From Deltaproteobacteria bacterium (GTDB taxonomy: Bacteria; Desulfobacterota; DSM-4660; Desulfatiglandales; HGW-15), in NCBI GenBank assembly GCA_016929815.1, contig JAFGIC010000504.1, positions 1 through 13,157 of the forward strand: a stretch of DNA of 13,157 bases. The letters run 5' to 3'. The first letter of the stretch is position 1; the number at the start of each line of letters is the position of its first letter. The notes under the pieces were generated by a model. It was not told the origin of the DNA. It ran no database searches and saw only the letters and a list, made by a program, of their open reading frames with translations. The translations under genes were made by a program, and so were the position numbers. Of the stretch, positions 7,518 through 13,157 are shown in pieces.

Positions 7518-7648
7518 GGCGCAAGGCGCAAAAAGAATTTGAAATTCCAAATTTGAGATTTGAAATTTTAGATTTTCCTTGCGCCCTGTGCCTTGCACCC
7601 TGTGCCCTGCGCCTTGCACCCTGTGCCTTGCACCCTGTGCCCTGCGCC
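7518..7648 (+). repeat. Composite array of 7-nt tandem repeats between hom and the mutase gene
   Basis: The array has three blocks with the same 7-base period. Block 1 is GGCGCAA twice (7518-7531). Block 2, after a 4-base spacer, is six AT-rich units fitting RATTYNM (7536-7577; for example AATTTGA, AATTCCA, GATTTGA). Block 3 is ten GC-rich units fitting CCYTGYR (7577-7646; CCTTGCG, CCCTGTG, CCTTGCA, CCCTGCG variants) plus two extra bases. Block 1 is the inverted form of block 3: GGCGCAAGG (7518-7526) pairs perfectly with CCTTGCGCC (7577-7585), closing the AT-rich block in a loop. It lies wholly between genes and ends about 50 bases before the next start codon. Its function is not known to me. 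Confidence 0.85.
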
Positions 7649-7700
7649 TATTAATATATATCCATTGTAAATTTGAAATGATCAGGGAGAGATGAATTAT

Positions 7701-8930
7701 ATGAGTTCCAAAACGACAAAATACATCGTCCTTGTCGGAGACGGCATGGCAGATTACCCCTTGAAAGAGCTGGGAGCCAGGACCCCCCTTGAATTCGCAA
7801 AGACCCCGAACATGGACAGAATAGCCTCCTGCGGCATCGGCTTGGCGGTAACGGTACCCGCAGGCATGGAGCCGGGCAGCGACGTGGCCAACATGTGCCT
7901 GCTGGGCTATGACCCCACGCTTTATCAGTGCGGGAGGTCGCCCCTTGAGGCTGCCAGCATGGGTGTGTCTCTGACGGAGAGCCAGGTCGCATTCAGGATG
8001 AATCTTGTCAACCTTGATTGGAGACCTGATGGAAAGATCATTATGGTCAGTCACAGCTCCGGCGATATCACGACGGGCGAGGCAGGCAATATTGTCGAAA
8101 CGCTTAAAAAGGAGATGGGCTCAACGGATATAAAAATGTATCCTGGTGTCGCATATCGTCATCTCCTTGTGTGGGAGGAGGGACCGGAAAAGGCCGATAC
8201 GATACCTCCCCACAATGTCCTGGACCGGGACATGTCATCCTATCTTGATGAGTCGTCGGATGATCCTGTCACGGGGTTTATCCGCAGGTCATGGCCGATC
8301 CTTAAGGGACATCCTGTCAATGCGGAAAGGAGAAGGGCGGGTCTCAGGGAGGCAAATTCCATCTGGCTGTGGGGCCAGGGCAAGGCGCCCAAAATACAAC
8401 CCTTTATGGAGAGATTCGGGCTGAAAGGCGGGGTGATATCTGCGGTAGATCTTATAAAAGGTATTGGAGTATATCTCGGCTTCAGACCGATCCATGTAGA
8501 AGGCGCCACGGGATATCTGAATACCAATTACCGCGGCAAGGCGGAAGGTGCGCTTAAAGGGCTGGAGGATCTTGATTTCATGCTGGTGCACGTGGAGGCC
8601 CCGGACGAGGCCGGTCATAACGGCAATTACAGGGATAAGATCCAGGCCATAGAGTCCTTTGACAGGGATGTGGTAGGGGTCGTGCTCGAGGGATTAAAGA
8701 AGTTCGAAGACTACAGGGTCATGGTAATAAGCGACCATTTTACGCCCATAGTCAAAAAGACGCACGTCTCCGACCCGACGCCCTTTGCGTTGGCAGGGAA
8801 AAGGGGGCTGGAATCACCTTCAGGGAAAACTCCGTTCACCGAAGCAGCGGCAAAGGAAAGCGGCCTGTTCTTTACGAAAGGCCATGAACTGATGCCGTAT
8901 TTCCTCAGTCTGAGGGATAAAAATATCTGA
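7701..8930 (+). CDS. apgM: Archaeal-type cofactor-independent phosphoglycerate mutase; candidate homoserine kinase
   Basis: A member of the alkaline-phosphatase superfamily with the metal-binding fold of 2,3-bisphosphoglycerate-independent phosphoglycerate mutase, archaeal (ApgM) branch. Visible motifs: GDGMAD (Asp14), the EPGSDVANM segment with the expected phosphorylated Ser60, DEAGHNGN (Asp302, His306) and SDHFTP (Asp345-His346), all metal or catalytic sites in the family. The 409-residue length fits. I chose ATG 7701 because GGGAGAG (7685-7691) then sits 9 bases upstream; the ATG at 7692 would give three more residues but leaves almost no spacing. A bacterial subgroup of this family lying beside threonine-pathway genes has been annotated as a proposed homoserine kinase. 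Its place after hom makes conversion of homoserine to O-phosphohomoserine plausible, yet the glycolytic mutase role is equally compatible with the motifs. The next gene starts one base after its stop. Confidence 0.9.
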   Translation: MSSKTTKYIVLVGDGMADYPLKELGARTPLEFAKTPNMDRIASCGIGLAVTVPAGMEPGSDVANMCLLGYDPTLYQCGRSPLEAASMGVSLTESQVAFRMNLVNLDWRPDGKIIMVSHSSGDITTGEAGNIVETLKKEMGSTDIKMYPGVAYRHLLVWEEGPEKADTIPPHNVLDRDMSSYLDESSDDPVTGFIRRSWPILKGHPVNAERRRAGLREANSIWLWGQGKAPKIQPFMERFGLKGGVISAVDLIKGIGVYLGFRPIHVEGATGYLNTNYRGKAEGALKGLEDLDFMLVHVEAPDEAGHNGNYRDKIQAIESFDRDVVGVVLEGLKKFEDYRVMVISDHFTPIVKKTHVSDPTPFALAGKRGLESPSGKTPFTEAAAKESGLFFTKGHELMPYFLSLRDKNI

Positions 8931-8931
8931 C

Positions 8932-10698
8932 ATGAATCCTGAGTCGGCAATAGATAACAGAAAAGCCCTGATAAATGTGCTTACCGGCAGGGACAGTGCT
9001 GATCTCGCTGTTGTTAATGGCGGTGTGGTTAACGTCTATACGGGCGAGCTTCTTCATAATCATTCCATTGCCATGAAAGGCGAATTGATCGCATATGTGG
9101 GGGATGCCCCCGGAGATGTCATCGGTCCGGATACGGTTATAATAGATGCAGGCGGAAAGACTGTAATCCCGGGGCTCATAGACAGCCATACTCACCTTGC
9201 AGACTGCAAATACAGCCCCTTTGAATTTCTTAAACGTTCCATTACGGGAGGCACAACAACTGTTATAACAGAGACCATGGAGCCCTTTCCCATAGCCGGT
9301 TACGAAGGCGTAACAGATTTTATGGAATCCCTAATGGGTCAACCCATAAAGATATTCTTTACGGCCCCTGCCATGGTGTCCATAAGCGGAAATGTAAAGA
9401 TTCCGGGAAAAGATATCCTGCATAGACTGCTTTCAAGGGAGGATGTCCTTGGACTTGGGGAGGCATACTGGCAGGGTGTTATGCAGAGAAAGGATGACTT
9501 TCTGCCCAATTTCATGGCGACCATGGATATGGGTAAAAGACTGGAAGGACATTCGGCAGGCGCCAGGGGCAAAAAGCTCATAGCGTATGTTGCAACTGGT
9601 GTTACATCATGCCATGAGCCGGTAAATGCCGGGGAGGCCCTTGAAAGACTGAGGCTTGGTCTTTATGTAATGATAAGGGAGGGTAGCGTAAGAAAGGATC
9701 TTGCAGCCGTTTCCGGAATAATGGAAGAGGGCATTGATTACAGGAGGCTGATTCTTGTTACAGACGGAGTAAACCCCGTTGAGCTTTTAGAGAAGGGGTA
9801 CATGGAAAATGTTGTGCAGAAGGCAATAGACATAGGCATCGATCCGGTAAAGGCGATCCGGATGGCAACGTTGAATCCGGCGGAATATTTCGGCCTGGAT
9901 CGAATTACAGGGGGCATTGCTCCGGGAAGGCATGGGGACATGCTCATTATTCCAAGTCTCAGGGAAATAAGGCCTGAGTATGTGATAAGCAGGGGAAAGG
10001 TTATAGCAAAGAGAGGGAAACTTCTCGCTCCGCCAAGGAGACACGTATTCTCTCACCATGCATTTAACAGCATAGCCGTTACCCGTGAGATCCGCCCGTC
10101 AGATTTTATAATAAGGATAAATAATATACAGGGACGGGTCAAAGTAAGGGTGATCGATATGGTGACGGATCTGGTTGCCAGGGAGCATATAGCCTCTGTG
10201 CCTGTTATTGACGGGGTAATAAAGACCGACATTGAAAGTGATATACTCAAGGTCGCTGCAATTGACAGGGCTAACGCGCCAGGCTGTTTATTTACAGGTC
10301 TTGTCAGGGGATTCCGTATTAAGAGGGGGGCGATAGCAAGCAGTTCCGCCTGGGATTCCTCGGATATAATAGTCGTGGGGACAAATGAAACGGATATGGC
10401 AAAGGCGGTCAACAGGATATGCGCCCTCCAGGGCGGGGCCGTTGTCTGCGTTGATGGGAGAATACTGTCTGAAATCCCCTTGCCGATCTTCGGGCTCATG
10501 ACAGAAATGCCCCTGGAGGATCTCGCAGGGAAATTCAGGGAGATGGCGGGGTTTATTAAAGGGCTTGGGTGCCCTTTTGAGGACACGCTGCTTACCCTCG
10601 CAACGTTAACAGGCGCGGCAATACCTTTTATAAGGATCTGCGAGGAGGGTCTGGTAAATATCAAGGACGGAGATAATCTGAAGCTTTTCCCGGCTTAA
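8932..10698 (+). CDS. ade: Divergent adenine deaminase-like amidohydrolase
   Basis: This 588-residue protein has the two-domain layout of adenine deaminase, which converts adenine to hypoxanthine and ammonia: an amidohydrolase barrel and the family C-terminal domain (GFRIKRGAIASS, LPLPIFGLM-like). Probable metal ligands are kept: His86 and His88 (DSHTH), Glu177 (GLGE), His207 (EGH), His228 (CHE) and Asp278 (TDG). Several otherwise constant motifs are changed relative to the pattern I remember for the family: the DPHEIANV segment reads ETMEPFPI (114-121), TDDR-P reads TDGVNP, RHG reads RAN, and the AHDSHN lid reads AWDSSD (473-478). These changes suggest an altered substrate or activity rather than plain adenine deamination. 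The start is 1 base after the mutase stop, implying translational coupling; no strong separate ribosome binding site is needed. It could still be an adenine deaminase of a divergent clade. Confidence 0.82.
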   Translation: MNPESAIDNRKALINVLTGRDSADLAVVNGGVVNVYTGELLHNHSIAMKGELIAYVGDAPGDVIGPDTVIIDAGGKTVIPGLIDSHTHLADCKYSPFEFLKRSITGGTTTVITETMEPFPIAGYEGVTDFMESLMGQPIKIFFTAPAMVSISGNVKIPGKDILHRLLSREDVLGLGEAYWQGVMQRKDDFLPNFMATMDMGKRLEGHSAGARGKKLIAYVATGVTSCHEPVNAGEALERLRLGLYVMIREGSVRKDLAAVSGIMEEGIDYRRLILVTDGVNPVELLEKGYMENVVQKAIDIGIDPVKAIRMATLNPAEYFGLDRITGGIAPGRHGDMLIIPSLREIRPEYVISRGKVIAKRGKLLAPPRRHVFSHHAFNSIAVTREIRPSDFIIRINNIQGRVKVRVIDMVTDLVAREHIASVPVIDGVIKTDIESDILKVAAIDRANAPGCLFTGLVRGFRIKRGAIASSSAWDSSDIIVVGTNETDMAKAVNRICALQGGAVVCVDGRILSEIPLPIFGLMTEMPLEDLAGKFREMAGFIKGLGCPFEDTLLTLATLTGAAIPFIRICEEGLVNIKDGDNLKLFPA

Positions 10699-10753
10699 CC
10701 CTGGTGTCAAGCGGGGATTTGCAGGATTGCATACACTGCCTTCGTTAAAAAAT

Positions 10754-10782
10754 TTGCGGGAAAGGGCTTAATGATCTTTAAT
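10754..10782 (+). promoter_or_regulatory. Weak candidate promoter for the diguanylate cyclase gene
   Basis: TTGCGG (10754-10759, three of six matches) is followed after 17 bases by TTTAAT (10777-10782, five of six). It lies in the 111-base gap after the ade-like gene, just upstream of the ribosome binding site AAGGCGG (10796-10802). Read-through from upstream is equally possible, since no terminator is seen in this gap. Confidence 0.25.
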
Positions 10783-10809
10783 GCAGTTGTTTGTTAAGGC
10801 GGTTAAATC

Positions 10810-12444
10810 ATGTCCATGAAAATGAAGGCATTTATTGATATTACAATCTTTTTTTTGATGATAGCTGTTTCAGCCTTTATTGTCCAAAGGTCTGTCGTCT
10901 TTAATAGCTTTATCAAGATCGAACATGACGAGATTGCGGAGAATGTACGCCGCGTAGTGAATGCAATCAATGATGAGATTTATCACCTGGATAAAATATG
11001 CAACGACTGGGCCCAATGGAACGATAGCTATGACTTTATTAAAAGCCTTTCTCAGGACTACATAGAAGGCAACCTGCTGTATGAAACATTTAAAAACAAC
11101 GACCTCAATCTGATCTTCTATTTCAATAATGACGGGACCGTTGTTTGGGGACAGGCCTATGACCTTGAAGAAGAGGATGCTGAAAACATTGATTTTCTTA
11201 AGAACGGAAGGCTGGATCCATCCCATCGATTGATATCCCTGGAATACTCGGAAGCTGAAGGAGAGAAGAAAAAGACAGGCGTTATCGATACACCCCAAGG
11301 CCCCCTGATGTTTGTAAGCCGTCCCATCCTTCGTTCTGACGGATCGGGTCCCTCCATGGGGATACTTACAATGGGCCGTCTTATAAACCAACCGATGACA
11401 GATTCCCTCAAGAACCAGACCAGGATAGATTTTGAGATTGATTATCCTCTGACTGATGAAAAAATAAAAGATATAAAGGATGTAAAGACAACATATGTTG
11501 AGAAGGATCTGGTCTTTTATACGCTTGATCAGGATCAGTTCACGGATGTCTGGAGTTTCTATGAAGATGTTTATGGAGATCCTTTATTCTCAATCTGTTA
11601 CAGGTTTCCTAGGGAGATAACGAAACAGGGATTGGCAAGCCTCTGGTATGCGTTGCTTCTTTTTATTGTCGCCGGGTTGTTTATTTCTTTTTTACTGATA
11701 CTGAGGCTTCAGCACAATTTCATAAGGCCGCTGCAGCGATTGACGGACCACGCTTTGAGATTTGAGAACCAGGAGGACTATTCTGCGCGGCTTGATCTTG
11801 ACCGCAGGGATGAGATAGGGACGCTGGCAAAGAGTTTCGACATCATGATGCAGACCATTAATGAGCGCACTGAAGATCTGAAGACGGCCAACGAGAAACT
11901 GATGCAGCTTTCACAGGTTGATGGCCTGACAGGGATCGCAAACCGTCGGATGTTCGACGAGTTCATCGCAAAAGAATGGCGACGTATGGCCCGTAATAAA
12001 AGCCCGTTGAGCCTGATTCTGGCGGATGTGGATTATTTCAAGCAATATAATGACACATATGGACACCAGATGGGAGATGAATGTCTCACGCAGGTGGCCG
12101 GTGTAATATCCAAAAGCATTCATAGACCGGATGACCTGGGAGCGCGTTACGGAGGGGAGGAGTTTGCCGTTATTCTCCCGGATACCGATGAGAAGGGGGC
12201 GTTTTTTATCGCTGAGAAGATCCGAAAGACGGTAATTGATCTGAATGCCGAACAAAAAGGGGCAGATGTAAATCCTTCGGTTACGATCAGTCTCGGCCTG
12301 TGCACAATTACACCACAGCATGGAGATGAGATCAGCGATTTCATTAGAAATGCGGATCATGCGCTGTATTTTGCCAAGGAGACGGGACGAAATCGCACAG
12401 TAATCTTCAGTCAATTGCCTGATAAGTTTCCGGGCAGGGGTTAA
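10810..12444 (+). CDS. Membrane diguanylate cyclase: CHASE4-like sensor, HAMP, GGDEF
   Basis: This 544-residue inner-membrane enzyme should make cyclic di-GMP from two GTP. One membrane helix (about 8-28) leads into a periplasmic sensor (about 30-270) with the aromatic stretch NDWAQWNDSYDFI that marks CHASE4 domains. A second helix (about 278-302) is followed by a HAMP linker (about 302-352), a short coiled coil and the GGDEF domain (about 365-535). The domain begins with DGLTGIANRR, carries the metal site in DVDYFKQYNDTYGH, and has an intact active site GGEEF (448-452). RPDD (439-442), exactly five residues ahead of it, is a complete I-site, so product inhibition is expected. The start follows AAGGCGG at 10796-10802. 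The sensed signal is unknown. Linkage to the upstream ade-like gene is loose (111 bases). Confidence 0.93.
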   Translation: MSMKMKAFIDITIFFLMIAVSAFIVQRSVVFNSFIKIEHDEIAENVRRVVNAINDEIYHLDKICNDWAQWNDSYDFIKSLSQDYIEGNLLYETFKNNDLNLIFYFNNDGTVVWGQAYDLEEEDAENIDFLKNGRLDPSHRLISLEYSEAEGEKKKTGVIDTPQGPLMFVSRPILRSDGSGPSMGILTMGRLINQPMTDSLKNQTRIDFEIDYPLTDEKIKDIKDVKTTYVEKDLVFYTLDQDQFTDVWSFYEDVYGDPLFSICYRFPREITKQGLASLWYALLLFIVAGLFISFLLILRLQHNFIRPLQRLTDHALRFENQEDYSARLDLDRRDEIGTLAKSFDIMMQTINERTEDLKTANEKLMQLSQVDGLTGIANRRMFDEFIAKEWRRMARNKSPLSLILADVDYFKQYNDTYGHQMGDECLTQVAGVISKSIHRPDDLGARYGGEEFAVILPDTDEKGAFFIAEKIRKTVIDLNAEQKGADVNPSVTISLGLCTITPQHGDEISDFIRNADHALYFAKETGRNRTVIFSQLPDKFPGRG

Positions 12445-12454
12445 AAGTTGCTTT

Positions 12455-12567
12455 TTACTTGAGCCTTAACAGGTTGTTTACCCCTGTAATGCCTTGTACC
12501 GCCAGGGCGATGTCGGTAGCCGGCTTTTCTGCTCGGATGTCTGGACCGCTCCTGTAAGCGTGATATC
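12455..12567 (-). pseudogene. Frameshifted C-terminal remnant of a BON-domain protein
   Basis: On the minus strand, one frame reads DITLTGAVQTSEQKSR and then, after a one-base deficit near 12519-12523, the adjacent frame continues ATDIALAVQGITGVNNLLRLK to a TAA at 12455-12457. Joined, this fits the second half of a BON domain (V-LTG-V ... A--IA--V-GV--V-N-L), found in OsmY-like periplasmic or surface-binding proteins. The N-terminal half and any start codon are absent: upstream sequence is AT-rich and carries the glnA promoter. I infer a decayed gene. The match is by eye and short, and a sequencing error could mimic the frameshift, though not the missing front half. Confidence 0.5.
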
Positions 12568-12700
12568 CAACTTGAAGTATACTAAAATGTTGCAGATATA
12601 CGGAAAGAACTACAATAATGTATTATAATAATATTTGACTTTTCGTGTATAATACCCGTAACATGCTGATTATCAGGCTTAAAATAAATTCTCAACCAAT
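12568..12700. other. AT-rich region upstream of the glnA sigma-54 promoter
   Basis: No gene is seen. TTGACT (12635-12640) and TATAAT (12648-12653) are both good boxes but only 7 bases apart, so they cannot form one sigma-70 promoter together. The palindrome CTGATTATCAG (12666-12676) ends 24 bases before the sigma-54 element and is a possible activator or repressor site. I did not find a clear NtrC-type dyad (TGCAC with GTGCA half-sites). Confidence 0.35.
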
Positions 12701-12716
12701 TGGCACGCCTATTGCT
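12701..12716 (+). promoter_or_regulatory. Sigma-54 (RpoN) promoter of glnA
   Basis: TGGCAC (12701-12706), five bases, then TTGCT (12712-12716) matches the -24/-12 consensus TGGCAC-N5-TTGCW at every defined position. The start of transcription should be near 12727, leaving a leader of about 120 bases before glnA. Sigma-54 control of glnA, normally with NtrC as activator under nitrogen limitation, is well known in Gram-negative bacteria. Confidence 0.85.
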
Positions 12717-12726
12717 TTTAAATTCC

Positions 12727-12771
12727 GCAGGTAGATCACTTAATATTGCGGATAATATTAAGATGGCCTGC
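12727..12771 (+). promoter_or_regulatory. Stem-loop at the start of the glnA leader
   Basis: CTTAATATT (12739-12747) and AATATTAAG (12754-12762) are a perfect 9-bp inverted repeat with the 6-base loop GCGGAT. They are flanked by GCAGG (12727-12731) and CCTGC (12767-12771), which extend the structure after an internal loop. The outer arm begins at the predicted +1 of the sigma-54 promoter, so it could be a 5'-end stabilising hairpin, a leader switch, or a DNA operator. Confidence 0.4.
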
Positions 12772-12848
12772 CGCGATGTGACAGCATACATAGGATTTAA
12801 TGGTATTATACTCTGTGATTAAAAAAATTTTATAAAGGAGAGAGTTTT

Positions 12849-13157
12849 ATGGCGGAGATAAAAACACCCAAGGATGTTTTTGAATTGATTAAAAAGGAAA
12901 ACGTAAAGATTGTTGATCTGCGTTTTATGGATTTTCCCGGATTATGGCAGCACTGCAGCTATCCTATAAGCCAGATTGATGAAGACGTCTTCAGCAAGGG
13001 GCTGGGCTTTGACGGTTCGTCAATCCGCGGGTGGCAGGCTATTAACGAGTCGGACATGCTTATAAAACCTGTCCCGCCAACCGCCTTTATAGATCCCTTT
13101 ACCGCAATCACAACGCTGGCCATGATTTGCAATATCTGCGACCCCGTCACAGGCGCC
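12849..13157 (+). CDS. glnA: Type I glutamine synthetase, N-terminal part (cut by window end)
   Basis: Glutamine synthetase joins ammonia to glutamate using ATP and is the main entry of ammonia at low nitrogen. The 103 codons seen cover the N-terminal beta-grasp domain, including VDLRFMDFPGLWQH and the strongly conserved FDGSSIRGWQAINESDML (about residues 54-71), which identifies bacterial GlnA (GSI) rather than types II or III. The start ATG is preceded by AAAGGAG (12834-12840). The frame is open to the last base, so the catalytic domain and any adenylylation tyrosine lie outside the window. A consensus sigma-54 promoter lies upstream, pointing to induction by nitrogen limitation. The ade-like enzyme four kilobases earlier would release ammonia if it is a deaminase. 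Confidence 0.96.
   Translation, partial: MAEIKTPKDVFELIKKENVKIVDLRFMDFPGLWQHCSYPISQIDEDVFSKGLGFDGSSIRGWQAINESDMLIKPVPPTAFIDPFTAITTLAMICNICDPVTGA

Noticed and set aside
7518..7648. The heptamer array as a CRISPR
   Set aside because: Units are 7 bases, directly abutting and degenerate, with no spacers and no cas genes in the window.
7308..8054. Long minus-strand ORF across the heptamer array with repeating peptide
   Set aside because: It overlaps the ends of hom and the mutase gene in antisense, and its repeats are only the translation of the 7-nt array; there is no ribosome binding site or recognisable domain.
12635..12653. TTGACT and TATAAT boxes upstream of glnA as a sigma-70 promoter
   Set aside because: The gap is 7 bases, far short of the 16-18 needed, and neither box has a good partner at the right distance.

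Overview
The window reads as a piece of chromosome from an uncultured Gram-negative anaerobe of the broad Desulfobacterota ('deltaproteobacterial') or Nitrospirota type. The Gram-negative call rests on the TonB-dependent receptor. The lineage is an inference from the hom / archaeal-type phosphoglycerate-mutase pair, heavy AGG/AGA arginine usage in the core genes, a sigma-54 promoter in front of glnA and short intergenic heptamer arrays. It cannot be proved from sequence reading alone.

Layout: 1-206 is a leader with several possible RNA stems. 207-2477 (+) encodes a TonB-dependent outer-membrane receptor and ends at a very clear intrinsic terminator (2506-2549). 2742-3998 (+) encodes a 12-helix MFS transporter with its own candidate promoter. 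4032-5867 (-) is typA/bipA, convergent with the MFS gene and divergent from hom. 6210-7511 (+) is homoserine dehydrogenase (hom). It is followed by a composite array of 7-nt repeats (7518-7648) and then a probable operon: an archaeal-type cofactor-independent phosphoglycerate mutase, which in this context is a candidate homoserine kinase (7701-8930), and one base later a divergent adenine deaminase-like amidohydrolase (8932-10698). 10810-12444 (+) is a membrane diguanylate cyclase with a CHASE4-like sensor, HAMP and GGDEF domains. A frameshifted remnant of a BON-domain gene (minus strand, 12455-12567) lies in the next gap, followed by a consensus sigma-54 promoter (12701-12716) and the first 103 codons of glutamine synthetase glnA (12849 to the window edge).

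How the genes fit together: the receptor and MFS protein could be an outer/inner membrane pair for one unknown ligand. hom plus the mutase-like protein plausibly cover the homoserine to O-phosphohomoserine stretch of threonine biosynthesis. The ade-like enzyme could release ammonia from a purine-like substrate, and glnA assimilates ammonia under nitrogen control. The cyclase adds c-di-GMP signalling. No phage, IS element, CRISPR array, tRNA or rRNA was seen. The least explained features are the heptamer arrays around hom, the ade-like enzyme with altered active-site motifs, and the structured leaders of the receptor gene and glnA.
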